A stretch of 64,000 bases of DNA from Theropithecus gelada (GCF_003255815.1 NC_037689.1:24269477-24333476); one strand, 5' to 3'; positions 1 through 11,926 are shown, counted from the stretch's first letter. Notes: generated by a model from the sequence alone, not told the origin. Made by a program: numbers and translations.

Positions 1-520
1 TATACAGACATACATACACAGATACACATTCTCATGCACATGTATGCAGACATACGCAGATACACACATATACCTATGCACATAAACCATACACAGATAT
101 ACACATATAAAACATACATACACAGGTATACATACAAACATATACACAGATATATGCCTACACACATATACACACATACACATGCATGCACACAGATATC
201 CACAAGCCTACGGATATACACATGTACACACAGATATGCATATGCATACATACCAAACATACATTCATACTTACACCTATACACACACATACAGAAACAC
301 AAAGATATACACATATGCACATGAACACAAATATATACATACACATACACACAGATACACATGTACATACATACCAAATATACATGCATACTTACACCTA
401 CACACAAACACGAACACATATACACAAACACACATACACAGAGATATGCACATGCACACAAATACCTACATACACATGTACATACTCATAGTTGTACACG
501 CACACACACATGCACACGCA
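1..520. repeat. CA/TA-rich microsatellite
   Basis: The stretch is almost entirely interspersed ACACAT, ATACAC and CATGCA words with no unique sequence, and probably continues left of the window. The reading frames across it (His/Tyr/Thr-rich on one strand, Cys/Val/Met-rich on the other) are translations of the repeat and not genes. Confidence 0.9.
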
Positions 521-715
521 ACTTTGGCATAATGGAAATTTGATGATTGGTCGTTGGGGTCAACCATACAGTCCCTATCAGAAACAGAGGACCAAAATCG
601 AAGGGGACATGGATGTCACAAACATCTCAACATCTATGGAACCACATAACTTGGAGAAACATGCCACCGAGTAAGGACAGAAGATCTGAGTGACTGCAGC
701 TCTTTTTCTTTTTCC

Positions 716-1016
716 TTTTTTTTTTTTTTTTTTGTGAGATGGAGTTTCGCTCTTGTTGCCCAGGCTGGAGTGCAATGGCGTGATCTTGGCTCACTGCAAC
801 CCCCGCCTCCTGAGTTCAAGCGATTCTCCTGCCTCAGCCTCCTGAATAGTTGGGATTACAGGCATGTACCACCACACCCGGCTAATTTTGTATTTTGAGT
901 AGAGATGGGGTTTCTCCATGTTGGTCAGGCTGGTCTCGAACTCCCAACCTCAGGTGATCCACCTGCCTCCGCCTCCCAAAGTGCTGGGATGACAGGCGTG
1001 AGCCACCGCTCCTGTC
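716..1016 (-). mobile_element. Alu SINE, full length
   Basis: A T-tract followed by GAGATGGAGT at the left and GCCACCGCTCCTG at the right marks a reverse-oriented Alu. ACTGCAGCT occurs on both sides and is a probable target-site duplication. Confidence 0.95.
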
Positions 1017-1750
1017 CTAACTGCAGCTTTTCCTTTGGAATTCAGGCAGCTACAGAGCCAGATTCCTGCAGGCACAGGCATGTGGCTAATACATTTCCCT
1101 TCCTTTCCACAGACTTCGGTGGGTTTTGTTGCAGTGAGTGTCTGGTAGCTCCAGAGAGAGCAAATATAAATGTGAAAATACATGCCTTGGTCATTAGTGT
1201 TTCTTAACAATTCTCCATCCCACCCCACTTAATGAGGCCTCTGCTAGAACTCTGGGGTCGGGTCAGTTCCAAGAGCAAAAAACATCCGTGCCTCAAAGAA
1301 GCAAATGGAAGAACTGATTCTCTGCTGCCATGCGTGTTCTTATCAGGCATTATCTAAGTTTCTCACCAGGAGATGTGGAAAAATATTGATTGATGTACAA
1401 AGGCTAATATACTGCAGTGGTTTATTGAGAAATCCCAGCCATCATCTCTTGCTTGTCAGCTGCTCTGAACGCTCTTAGAAGGCACCATTCATGCTGCTGT
1501 ATTCAGGACTGCTGAATCGTGCCGCGTTCCTTGGTGTTACACGTGTCTCCTCTTGAGGAAGTTCTAACCAGAGTGCCATTGTGAGGTTGGAAATGTCCTT
1601 GGGTGAAAAAGCAGCCCCTGGGTCACACGCCCCATGATTCAGATGGGTCTGAACCCCTCCAGTGCTTTACTGCCAGGGTCCAGGAGAGAGGGAAGGAATG
1701 TCACTGTCCCAGCACCCTCTAATTTACTTGACAACACAATTGTTCTAATG
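1017..1750. other. Intergenic, no feature recognised
   Basis: Non-repetitive sequence of mixed composition with no credible exon, RNA gene or recognisable transposon. Confidence 0.5.
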
Positions 1751-1754
1751 TCAG

Positions 1755-2062
1755 GATTTTGTTTTGTTTTGTTTTGTTTTTGAGATGGAGTCTCTCTCTG
1801 TCCCTCAGGCTGGAGTGCAGTGGCACGATCTCGGCTCACTGCAACCTCTGCCTCCCAGGTTCAAGTGATTCTCCCGCCTCAGCCTCCTGAGTAGCTGAGA
1901 TTACAGGCACCTGCCATCATGCCTGACTAATTTTTGTATTTTTGTAGAGACAGGGCTTCACCATGTTGGCCAGGCTGGTCTTGAACCACTGACCTCAGGT
2001 GATCCGCCTGCCTCAGCCTCCCAAAGTGCTGGGATCACAGGCGTGAGCCACCATGCGCAGCT
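1755..2062 (-). mobile_element. Alu SINE
   Basis: The tail is degenerated into a TTTTG microsatellite, followed by a complete reverse-oriented Alu ending near GCCACCATGCGCAGC. Confidence 0.95.
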
Positions 2063-2167
2063 AGGTTGGTTTGTTTGTTTTTTCCTCAGCTCAAGAATGA
2101 ACTTTTTCTTAGTATCCTGTAGCTACAGTAATGCTTCTCCAGTTTTATTTATTAAAAAATCCTAATG

Positions 2168-2475
2168 CCGGCTGGGCCCTGTGGCTCACGCCTGTAATCC
2201 CAGCACTTTGGGAGGCCAAGGCTGGCAGATCCTGAGGTCAGGAGATCGAGACCATCCTGGCCAACATGGCAAAATCCTGTCTCTAGTAAAAAAATACAAA
2301 AAATTAGCCGGGTGTGGTGGCGGGCACCTGTAGTTCCAGCTACTCAGGAGGTTGAGGCAGAAGAATCGCTTGAACGCAGGAGGCGGAGGTTGCAGTGAGC
2401 CGAGATCATGCCACTGTGCTCCAGCCTGGCAACAGAGTAAGACTCCATTTCAGAAAAGAAACAAAAAAGCAAAGA
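2168..2475 (+). mobile_element. Alu SINE
   Basis: Starts GGCTGGGCCCTGTGGCTC, has both Alu arms, and ends in an A-rich tail interrupted by G and C. Confidence 0.95.
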
Positions 2476-2734
2476 ACACTTAATACTAATGATCACATTT
2501 TTGGGCTCAAACATCCTAATTAAGGAAAGAGGAGATGCCACAACGGATACCACACTATGAGATGCCCTGAAGAGTTTCACAAGGGAAGAAATTACCATCT
2601 TAGGGAGGGCAAACTACGGAAACTTTTCACGCACTGGTCATTCACGGGTATGATTAGAAGAAATGCCATACAGACCTCAGGATACTTTGACCCAGATGGG
2701 GCCACTCTGATGCCTTCTGAGATGAGAATCTATC

Positions 2735-3090
2735 ACATTACCACAGCTGATCACCACTCACTCGGTGACTTAAGACAAAGGAAATTGACGTCACCATTCC
2801 AAAGACCAGAAGTCTGAGATCTAGGTGTGAGCAGGGCTGCGCTCCTCCTGGAGGCTCTAGTGGAGGATTCTTCTTGCCTCTCTCACCTCCTGGGGGCTCC
2901 AGGTGTCCCTGGACTTGTGGCCACATCACTGTAGTCCCTGCCTCCGTCACTACTTGGCTTCCTCCTCTGTGTCTCCAAATCTCTCTCTCCTTACAAATAC
3001 ACTAGTAATTGGATTTAGGACCCATCTGCAAGGATCCTATTTCTAAATAAGATCCTATTTCTACATTTTGAGGGCAAGGACATGATACAC
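2735..3090 (-). mobile_element. MaLR-type LTR fragment (MLT1-like)
   Basis: Read on the minus strand it shows GATGGAGGCAG-like words, 'CCTGGAGCCCCCAGGAG', GAGCCTCCAG and 'ATCTCAGACTTCTGG'. These resemble the common primate MLT1-class ERVL-MaLR LTRs. A related plus-strand copy lies at 28.9-29.6 kb. The subfamily is not certain. Confidence 0.6.
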
Positions 3091-3382
3091 ATTTTTTTTT
3101 TTTTTTGAGTGGAGCCTTGCTGTTGTCACCCAAGCTGGACTGCAATGGCATGATCTTGGCTCACTGCAACCTCCGCCTCCTGGGTTCAAGCAATTCTCCT
3201 GCCTCAGCCTCCTGAGCAGCTGGGATTACAGGCATCCACCACCACACTAATTTTTGTATTTTTAGTAGAGATGGGGTTTTGCCATGTTGGTCAGGCTGGT
3301 CTCGAACTCCTGACCTCGTGATGTGCCTGCTGCAGCCTCGCAAAGTGCTGGGATTACAGGCGTGAGCCACCGCGCCTGGCCC
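3091..3382 (-). mobile_element. Alu SINE
   Basis: Reverse-oriented Alu from a T-tract to GCCACCGCGCCTGGCC, with a few bases lost after CACCACAC. Confidence 0.95.
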
Positions 3383-3978
3383 CACATATCTTTTTATGAC
3401 TCACGACAGTATGCAACTCTGGCATACAATCATGCAAATGGTTTACTTAGGCAGACCCTCCAGGCCTGCGTGGCAAGGGAGTGGGGGTTCACGCCACAGC
3501 AAAGGGAGGAAAGAAAACCCCTGTGCTTCTCTAGCTTTCTCAGATCACAGGAAAGAGCAAACCAGCAATTCAAGGGCAACAGTCAGAGATTGCAGGTATA
3601 GAGCAGGAGAAGCAATGAGCACAGGGCTGGAGGGGTGCACAGAAGTGGTAAAGGAGGTCGGGGATAGCCTGAAGTGGGGCTGACCTTCATGGGAGGGATG
3701 GCAGAAGGTGATGGTGATTGAAAGGGAGGATGGGACGCCAGTAACATCAGCTCCAGGACCTCAGGAAAGTGTAGAAGGGAGCTCCTTTTCCATCCAAGAC
3801 TGACCCCATGTCTCGCGCTTTGGTGCAAGGATGCATGGATGCTGAGACTCATAGGAAGGGCATGTGAGGGGCGAAGCATGTGGGAGGTGGAAAAAGGGAA
3901 AGAGGAGGAGAAGGGCTGTGGGGAAATAAGTGAGTAGAATTGCGGAAACAGACCATTGACTTAATTCTCAAGAGGATT
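3383..3978. other. Intergenic, no feature recognised
   Basis: Purine-rich on the plus strand (many GGGAGG and AAGGG words) but otherwise unique. No gene structure is visible. Confidence 0.5.
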
Positions 3979-4279
3979 CAAAGGCCAGATGCAGTGGCTT
4001 ATGTCACTAACCCCAGCTACTCAAGAGGGTGAGAGAGGAGGATCACCTGAGACCAGGGGTTTGAGATCAGCCTGGGCAACATGGTGAAATTCCATCTCTA
4101 CCAAAAATACAAAAATTGGCTGGGCAGGCTGGTGGGCACCTGTAATCCCAGCTACTTGGGAGGCTGAAGCAGGAAAATTGCTTGAACCCAGGAGGTGGAA
4201 GTTGCAGTGAGCTGAGATCGCAGCATTGCACTCCAGCCTGGGCAACACAGTGATACTCTGTCTCAAAAAAAAAAAAAAG
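3979..4279 (+). mobile_element. Alu SINE, internally deleted left arm
   Basis: Starts GGCCAGATGCAGTGGC but jumps from the first box to CCCAGCTACTCAAGAGG, so part of the left arm is missing or rearranged. The right arm and poly-A are present. Confidence 0.9.
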
Positions 4280-4283
4280 ATAC

Positions 4284-4438
4284 AGGTCGAGCACAGTTGC
4301 TCATGCCTGTAATCCTAGCACTTTGGGAGGTTAAGGCAGGAGGATTGCTTGAGACCAGGAATTCAAGGCCAGCCTGGGCAACATAGTGACACCCCATCTC
4401 TAAAAAAACAAAAAAAAAAAAACAAAAATAAAAAAAAT
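4284..4438 (+). mobile_element. Alu left-arm monomer (FLAM-like)
   Basis: A single Alu-type arm ending in CCATCTCTAAAA and a long A-rich tail, with no right arm. It is either an old free left monomer or a truncated Alu. Confidence 0.85.
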
Positions 4439-4549
4439 CATGGCCCCTGTATTTACACTCCTCATACACTGCAGACAGATGCCATTTAGAAGAGACGGAG
4501 CCTTATTCCTGAGTGGGCAGTTGAAGAAGGATGAATTGAGGAAGTGCGT

Positions 4550-5350
4550 GCATTACGTTCTTGTTGCTGTGGTAACGAACTGCCAACACTGAAAACAACA
4601 CATGTTTATTTTCTTACATTTCTGTAGGTCTGGAGTCTGAAATGGATTTCACTATTTTAAAATCAAGGTGTTGGGAGGCTTGCGGTCTCTCCAGAATCTC
4701 TAGGAGAGAATTCATTCCTTGCTTTCTCTAGTTTTTAGAAGCCACCTGCCATCCTTGGCTCATTAGCTGTTACCCCATCTTCAAAGCACATCTCTCTGAT
4801 CTCTGCTTCCATCCTCACATCCCATTTTTCTGTGGTTAAATATCTCACTTCCTCTCTCTTATAAAAGCCCTGGGACCCCACTGTGATTACATGGATCATT
4901 CAAACAATGTCCCCATCTTAAGAACCATACCTGAATGGCCGGGCGCGGTGGCTCAAGCCTGTAATCCCAGCACTTTGGGAGGCCGAGACGGGCGGATCAC
5001 GAGGTCGGGAGATCGAGACCATCCTGGCTAACACGGTGAAACCCCGTCTCTACTAAAAAAATACAAAAAACTAGCCGGGCGAGGTGGCGGGCGCCTGTAG
5101 TCCCAGCTACTCGGGAGACTGAGGCAGGAGAATGGCGGGAACCCGGGAGGCGGAGCTTGCAGTGAGCTGAGATCCAGCCACTGCACTCCAGCCTGGGCGA
5201 CAGAGCGAGACTCCGTCTCAAAAAAAAAAAAAAAAAAAAGAACCATACCTGAATCCTTTCTGCACATTCCTCTTTGTCCTAAAAGGTCATACGTTCTAAG
5301 AATTAGGATATGGGCATCTCTGGGGACCAGGATTGTACCTGCCACATAGA
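4550..5350 (-). mobile_element. MaLR-type LTR split by an AluY
   Basis: The left part (to about 4,936) has antisense MLT1-like words ('TTGTTGCTGTGGTAACGAAC', CTCTAGGAGAGAATTC). The right part (5,255-5,350) continues with 'GGATATGGGCATCTCTGGG' and GTACCTGCCACA. The Alu at 4,937 interrupts it. Confidence 0.6.
4937..5239 (+). mobile_element. AluY, Old World monkey-type, with target-site duplication
   Basis: Nearly consensus young Alu with GGCTCAAGCCTG, CTAGCCGGGCGAGG and GAGATCCAGCCACTG variants. It is flanked by a 16-bp duplication, AGAACCATACCTGAAT. These variants are what I associate with cercopithecid-specific AluY copies. Confidence 0.95.
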
Positions 5351-5591
5351 GTTTCAACACTTGATGGGGTCTGGGAGCCTGATGAGGGAGGGTGTCACCC
5401 CTGAGGGGCTGGGTCAAAGTGAACCAAGTAGCTAGAACAGGTGGTCACAGGAAGTTGGTGATTCGCTAGGGCTCCAGCTTGGGAGAAGTAAGGGGGGCAG
5501 CTGGGGACCTCTCCACCTCTAGCGTCATGAATTTGGAGCCAGGCACTGAGAGCCTCCCACCAGGAGAGGGCACCGTCTACATAGAAAGATA

Positions 5592-5905
5592 GGCTGGGTG
5601 CAGTGGCTCCTGCCTGTAATACCAGCACTTTGGGAAGGTGAGGCGGGTGGATCACCTGAGGTCAGGAGTTCGAGACTAGTGGAGGTCAGGAGTTTGAGAA
5701 CAGCCTGACCAACATGGCAAAACCCCATCTCTACCAAAAATAGAAAAATTAGCCGGGCATGGTGGCAGGCGCCTGTAATCCCAGTTACTTGGGAGGCTGA
5801 GGCAGGAGAATTGCTTGAACCCAGAAGGTGGAGGTTGCAGTGAGCCAAGGTCACGCCACTGCCCTCCAGCCCGGGCAATAAACTGAGGCTCAGCATTCAA
5901 AACAA
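5592..5905 (+). mobile_element. Alu SINE
   Basis: Begins GGCTGGGTGCAGTGGC. A short internal duplication of GAGGTCAGGAGTT is seen around 5,660-5,695. The tail is CAAAAACAAAA-rich. Confidence 0.95.
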
Positions 5906-5917
5906 AAAACAAAAACA

Positions 5918-6095
5918 AAACTAGCCAGGTGTGGTGGCACACGCCTGTAATCACAGCTACTTGGGAGGCTGAGGCATGAGAATTGCTTAAACTCGGGAGG
6001 CGGAAGTTGCAGTGAGCCGAGCTCACGCCACTGCACTCCAGACTGGCTGACAGCGAGACTCCATCTCAAAAAAGGGGGGTGGAAAAAAAAAAAGA
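5918..6095 (+). mobile_element. Alu right-arm fragment
   Basis: Starts inside the Alu at CTAGCCAGGTGTGGTGG and runs to CCATCTCAAAAAA. It abuts the previous Alu tail, so it is a truncated second insertion or a duplicated right arm. Confidence 0.9.
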
Positions 6096-6589
6096 AAGAC
6101 ACACCTTGTATATGCAGCAGGACCAGGCCTAAAAGCAACTTACACTAACAGAGAACCTCAGGGAGGTGGACCCAAGCCATATCACTGGCTTCTTTTCAAG
6201 GTAAAATTTGATTTTTTTTTTTTTCTTTAATTGAACTATTTTGGGCCACCCTGTTGACTGTACTGAGCACAGACTGCGTTTATAGTGGAATATGAACTTT
6301 GCAATGAATTACTCCAAGAAACGATGCCGTTAGCAATGGGTACATGAGTGGAAGCAACAGCAGTGTGGGATCAGAGCCAGAATCTGAGAGCCGCAGAGCT
6401 GGGAGGCAGGAGAGAGCTCTCCGGGAGTAAGCAGAGGGTGCTAGGCACAATGAACATGGCAAGCGAGGCTAGCCCCTGAGGACAGTCAAAGGGCCATTTT
6501 CAAGGTTGAGGACTGACTGTGGCCTCACTGTGTTCCCCTCCATGCCACGCTATACCTGAACTCTTTCCCTCCTCACTGAGCCCCATGGG
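6096..6589. other. Intergenic, no feature recognised
   Basis: Unique sequence with one T-tract at about 6,211. No exon-like structure seen. Confidence 0.5.
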
Positions 6590-7255
6590 ATCGTCAGTTC
6601 CATTGACCACAGGTCCTTTGCACGTACCACACTTGCTACACAAAACTCCCTTCTGCCTGTATCTTGTGCTGTCTTCATTCTTCAGTTGTCAGCTCCACTG
6701 TCACTTCCCCTTAAAAGTTCACATCTGTGGCTGGGCGCTGTGGCTTACTCCTGTATTCCCAGCACTTTGGGAGGCCAACGCGGGCAGATCACGAGGTCAG
6801 GGGATCGAGACCATCCTGCCTAACACGGTGAAACCCCGGCTCTACTAAAAGTACAAAAAAATTTAGCCGGTTGTAGTGGCATATGCCTGTGATCCCAGCT
6901 ACTTGGGAGGCTGAGGCAGGAGAATCGCTTAAACCCAGGAGGCAGAGGTTGCAGTGAGCAGAGATCGCGCCACTGAACTCCATCCTAGGTGACGGAGCAA
7001 GACTCTGTCTCAAAAAAAAAAAAAAAAAAAAAAAGTTCACATCTGTGTCCCTGCCTGACCCAAGCTGACCACATTGTAAGCATCTACAAGTCTCACCTTC
7101 TTACTGCTGCTCTGACCACAGCACTACTTTTATGTCCTGTGGGCAGTTTTGTTTAAATGTCTGCTTTCCTTGTTAGACGCTAAGCAACATGAAAGTGAGT
7201 GAGTGGCCATGGTTTGCTCATCTGTGCACCTCCAGGACTGGCTGGGTTCCTGGAC
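6590..7255 (+). mobile_element. L2-like LINE fragment split by an Alu
   Basis: Words such as 'GGTCCTTTGCACGTACCACA', TCAGCTCCACTGTCACTTCC and GTTAGACGCTAAGCAACATG follow the order of the L2 LINE 3' region. Divergence is high, so the family call is moderate. Confidence 0.5.
6729..7034 (+). mobile_element. Alu SINE with target-site duplication
   Basis: Complete Alu inserted in the L2-like fragment. AAAAGTTCACATCTGTG lies on both sides. Confidence 0.95.
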
Positions 7256-7919
7256 CTTCTGTCGTGTTCAAAGCTGGGTGACCTGGGTGTGAAGAAGCAG
7301 AGGTCCACACACATGGGTGAACCTGTGCTTATTCTCACCATCACACTGCTTGACTTCCTTATTTCCTTCCTGTCACCTGGAATGCCTACCCTGTACTTCT
7401 CCCCAGTGCCAACACCATCATTTACCACCTCGTTCAGCTCCCAGTCATCCTGGGAGCCTTTCCTGCCCACAGGGATGCATCGTGGTGCACAATCCCTGCA
7501 GCTGCTGCTATGGTGCAAGGTGATTCTAGAAGAATAGTTTTGCTGTGCGGTCACCCTTCTGCGCTATTGTGATTTGGCCTGTAAGATGTTGAAAAAGACA
7601 TGGAAAACACACACCATCTGATCATCAGTTGCAGGCACATCCCCCGTTGCTAAGAATGTGCCGTGGTTTAAATCAATATCTGTTGGCTCTTCGGCTCCTG
7701 CTCTGGGCTTCGTACATCCCCCCTCAGCCCTGAATTCCATTCCCCCTAATCTTGGTAACTTTGGTGGCTTTTGCACCAACCAAAATCAGATCCTAGGTCT
7801 TGAGCAAAACCAAGAGCAAGGAAAAACATCCCCCATGGGAATCTGAGTCACTCTAATGACTTCAGTTGCTGTTGACTTGATTTCCTTCAGCTGCTTAAGG
7901 GGGTTAGCTCAGCTTCCTC
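7256..7919. other. Intergenic, no gene recognised
   Basis: Two overlapping open frames of about 112-124 codons lie here on opposite strands (7,180-7,554). They lack splice or promoter context and match no protein I know, so they are not called as genes. Confidence 0.5.
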
Positions 7920-8415
7920 TTGCTTCTAGGACAAAGCGTCACAGACTTTGCAGCTTAAAACAATGCACATTTCTTTGCTTTCAGTTCTGGAGGTAAGAAG
8001 TCTGAAATGAGCTTCCTGGGGCTCCCATCAAGGTGTCAGCAGGGCTGGCTCTCTTCTGGAGGCTCTAGGAGAGAAAGGGTTTGCTTGACATTTCCAGCTT
8101 CTAGAGGTTGCCTGCATGTCTTGTTATGTGGCTGCTTCATCCATCTTCAAAGCCAGCAGTGTAGCATCTCCTAATCTCTCTCTAACTCTGACTCTCTTGC
8201 TTCCCTTTTTCAATGATAAAGACCCACGTGATAACATAGGTCCTACCTGGGTAATCCAGTAATGTCTTCTCATCTCAAGCTCAGCTGATCAGCAACCTTC
8301 ATTCCATCCGCAACCTTCATTTCCCTTGCTATGGAAGGCAATATATGCGCAGGTTCTGGGAATCAGGACATGGATATCTTTGGGGCCCATTATTACTTCT
8401 ACCTACAACAGGTGT
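7920..8415 (-). mobile_element. MaLR-type LTR fragment (MLT1-like)
   Basis: Antisense LTR words appear in order: 'AAAACAATGCACATTTCTTT', TTCTGGAGGTAAGAAGTCTGAAA, 'GGTGTCAGCAGGGCTGG' and 'GGACATGGATATCTTTGGGG'. This is the same class as at 4.55 kb. Confidence 0.65.
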
Positions 8416-9165
8416 TACAAGACTTGGCCTACTTCATCTTGCAAATCCTTTCTGCCCCTCTCCTGCACCGAATGAGATCTGTTCTCTATGAATGTTCAGG
8501 ACCTCAAGAGTAGGGACCCCAAAGGCTGGGGGCAAAGTAGATGTGACCGGTGCCAAGCATAGGATGTGTGACCAGATTCAGTCATGTGATTACATTGGGC
8601 GGTGACGCAGTCATTTTCGTTAGGAAGGAACATGGTTGTAGGAAGAGGAAATGGAACACAACCCACACGTGTTGGGTGGTTGGAAGATCTGAGAACTCTC
8701 GTGGGTGTGCTCATCCATTTCACTCACCACGGTACAGGGGACATTCTTAGACCTGTCAGTGTCACTATTTAACATAAACATCCAAGAAAGTCAGCGAACT
8801 TCAGGCAGGATGAAGGCAGAGACCCACCCCGAAGCACAGTGTGATTCAACTGTCGAAAACCACAAGACAGAAGTGACTGATCCCATCTGAGGAGTCCTAA
8901 AGAAGATTATCATCAGACTTCCCTTCGGAAACTTTGGAAGTCAGAAGGCAGTAGGCTGATAAATTCAAAATGCTAAAAAACAAAACCAACGAAAACTGGC
9001 TAACCAAGAAAAAAAAATACTACATGGCTGAAGAAATCATGCAGAAATCTTAGCAAAATTTTAAATGATCCAACAAGGTCTATTGTTTCTGCTCAGATAT
9101 GGGCAAACATGAACTTGTATGCTTATTTTTATGGGTACAAGGAGCATGCAGTTATCTCCACTAGC
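8416..9165. other. Intergenic, no feature recognised
   Basis: Unique, moderately AT-rich sequence with no credible coding or RNA signal. Confidence 0.5.
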
Positions 9166-9467
9166 ATATTTTTTGTTTGTTTGTTTTGAGATGGAGTCTC
9201 ACTGTGTTGCCCAGGCTGGAGTGCAGTGGCACAATCTCAGCTCACTGCGACCTCTGCCTCCCGGGTTCAAGCAGTTCCCTGCCTCAGCCTCCCGAGTAAC
9301 TGGGATTACAGGCATCTACCACCACGCCTGGCTAATTTTTGTATTTTTAGTAGAGATGGGGTTTCAGCATCTTTGCCAGGCTGGTCTTGAACTCCTGACC
9401 TCGTGATCCACCCGCGTTGGCCTCCCAAAGTGCTGGGATTACAGGTGTGAGCCACCACACCCAGCCT
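9166..9467 (-). mobile_element. Alu SINE
   Basis: Reverse Alu with a TTTGTTTG tail, ending GCCACCACACCCAGCC. Confidence 0.95.
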
Positions 9468-9754
9468 GTTTTTCTTTTTAACTCATGCGTAGGTTCAGAA
9501 TTTAGTTCCAGGTACATGAGAGCTCTTTGTAGATCTTTTTCATGGTGAGTCCGCTGGCTTACCAGACCTTGTCTGACTTCTCCTTCCTGTGTCTTCTCAA
9601 CAGCTCAGCACCTTGGTGCGGTACAGGGTCCCATTAGCGGCCTCATTTCCCACCACTGACTGAACATCAGCAGGCTCAATCCACAAGTCAGGGGCTGGAG
9701 ATGTCTTGTCAAGAATTCCCTCTTTTGGAATGAAATTTATAACAACAGCCGTGC

Positions 9755-9925
9755 TGCTTGATGGAGCCCTTTCTACATGGCAGGTGCTTTGCAAACACTT
9801 TCAGAAAATCTGCAGCAAACCTTATAGTAAGAATGATCGCTCTCATTCTACAAGTCAAAGATCAGATTGGTGACATGGTCACCAATGCACTGCTCATAAA
9901 CAGCAGAAGTGAAATTCAAATATCA
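9755..9925 (-). mobile_element. MIR-like SINE fragment
   Basis: The order GCTTTGCAAACACTTTC, TCATTCTACAAGTCA, CACTGCTCATAAACAGCAG is a diverged antisense MIR. Only weak similarity remains. Confidence 0.45.
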
Positions 9926-10683
9926 AGACATTTGTCCTCAAAGTCTCTGCTTGCAACTAGATTATGGTCCTGATATCCTAAGGGTGAATCAGTTTCAGTT
10001 GCCCTTCCTGGACCCCCAGCAAGTAGTACCTTGGAATTATTCTTGTCCGGTATAGCGGGGAGCAGTGTAAACAGATCAACAAGGTTTTCTGGGACCCTGG
10101 TTCAGGCAAATAAATCTTACAACATTATCTGGCTCTTTCAAGTAGACTTTAGACTTGGCCTTGCTTTCTATACTTTATTTTACCCACCGGAAAACAGTGT
10201 TTGTATCTTTACAAAATGTAATACGTGATTTTCCCCTCTCAATATTTTGCAGGGCAGAGATATTGCTTTGATCTATTTTCACATAGTAATTATTATTTGA
10301 GGTCTCAATTAAGACCAGTGTCTTCATCTGTGTGGGGCTCTGTGTTAAGGGCTTTCGTAGACTCGCTCCTGCCGTTTCTCCTAACTCACTTGAGCAGAGG
10401 CCAGCAGTAGAGAAACTTAATAAATAACACAAGTGCTGCAGTTTCTGAGTCCTCTAAGAAATGAGACCAAAAGGAAAGACTCCAGGGACATTTTCACAGA
10501 TATGCCCAATTCCAGTGGCCCCAGGTTTCGCACCCTGCTATTGATATTCTGCCACCCATAGTCGTGATCATCTGGCTACAAAACAGCAGGCAAGGCTGTG
10601 CTTGAATGATGTTACAGGTGGGCTCATGGCTACATGGATGTCTAGACATGTCTAGGTGTCCATATGCAGGAACTGAGGGAAAG
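9926..10683. other. Intergenic, no feature recognised
   Basis: Unique sequence leading into the TGGA array. No gene structure visible. Confidence 0.5.
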
Positions 10684-11335
10684 TGAGAAAGAGGGAGGGA
10701 GGGATGGGTCAAGGGATGGATAGATAAATGGATGGAAAGGTGGACGAATGGATAGATGCATGAATGGATGGTGAATTGGTGGGTAAAATGGAGGGATAGA
10801 TGGATGTTTGGATGGATATTTGGGTGGATGGGTAGATGGGTAGATGGGTGGATGGGTGGATGAATGGATGAGTGGATGGGTAGACAGTGGATGGATGGAG
10901 AGATGGATAAATGTTTGATGGATGAATAGATGCATACATGGATAGACAGGTGTTTGGGTGGATGTGTAGGTGGAAAGGGGGATGGATAGACAGTTTCATA
11001 GGTGGATGGATGGGTAGATGGACAGATGGATGAGTGAATAGATGTGTTGAATAGGTGGATGTATAGATGGACGGATGGATGATTAGTTTGGTAGATGAGT
11101 GGATGGATGGGTGGATGGATGGATGGATGGTTAGGTGGATGAGTGAATGAGTAGATGGGTGGATGAATGGATGGATGAATAGATGGATAGGTAGATAAGT
11201 GAATGATTGAATGGATGGATGGATGCATGAATAAACAGGTTCATGGATGGGTGGGTGGATGGATGGATGGACTGATGGATGGATGGATGGATGGATGTGG
11301 GTGGCTGGCTAGATATGTAGATAGATGCAAAGGTG
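10684..11335. repeat. (TGGA)n tetranucleotide array
   Basis: About 650 bp of TGGA/TGGG/TAGA variants, purest near 11,110-11,140 and 11,250-11,300. On the minus strand it gives a long His/Pro/Ser/Ile frame that is only the translated repeat. Its orientation is opposite to the CATC arrays further right. Confidence 0.95.
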
Positions 11336-11378
11336 AATGCAAATAGAAGGGTAGATTTATGAGGATGAAAGAATTTTT

Positions 11379-11657
11379 CGCCGGGAGTGATGGCTCACGC
11401 CTATAATCCCAGCACTTTGGCAGGCCGAGGCGGGCGGATCACGAGGTCGGGAGATCGAGACCATCCTGGCTAACACGGTGAAACCCCATCTCTACTAAAA
11501 ATACAAAAATTAGCCAGGCGTGGTGGTAGATGCCTGTAATCCCAGTTACTCGGGAGGCTGAGGCAGGAGAATGGCATGAACCCAGGAGACAGAGCTTGCA
11601 ATGAGCCGAGATTGTGCCACTGCACTCCAGTCTGGGCAACAGAGCGAGACTCCATCT

Positions 11658-11691
<34 letters not shown>

Positions 11692-11887
11692 NNNNNNNNN
11701 NNNNNNNNNNNNNNNNNNNNNNNNNNNNNNNNNNNNNNNNNNNNNNNNNNNNNNNNNNNNNNNNNNNNNNNNNNNNNNNNNNNNNNNNNNNCGGGGAGAG
11801 AGGAGGCAAACAACCCAACAAACCAACGACAGGAGCGAAAAGAAGTCAAGCCGCGCCCCCCCCCCCCCAACAAAAAAAAAAGCCCAA

Positions 11888-11925
<38 letters not shown>

Positions 11926-11926
11926 G
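11379..11926 (+). mobile_element. AluY-like insertion whose A-tail contains an assembly gap
   Basis: An Alu starts GCCGGGAGTGATGGC and its A-run leads straight into the Ns. The 10-bp AGAATTTTTC occurs just before the Alu (11,370-11,379) and just after the post-gap A-run (11,927-11,936), so Alu, gap and following A/C-rich sequence form one insertion. Confidence 0.85.
11692..11791. other. Assembly gap (100 Ns)
   Basis: Exactly 100 Ns, the usual placeholder for a gap of unknown size. The next 140 bases (C-run plus A-runs) look low in quality. Confidence 0.98.

Noticed and set aside
5525..6138. Frames resembling 'protein' with SPRLECSG / HHARLIF / FLVEMGFHHV words here and in many other places
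   Set aside because: These are translated Alu elements, a well-known source of false gene calls.
10494..11228. 244-codon His/Pro/Ser/Ile-rich minus-strand frame
   Set aside because: It is the translation of the TGGA array. A tetranucleotide repeat gives the same quasi-periodic peptide in any open frame.
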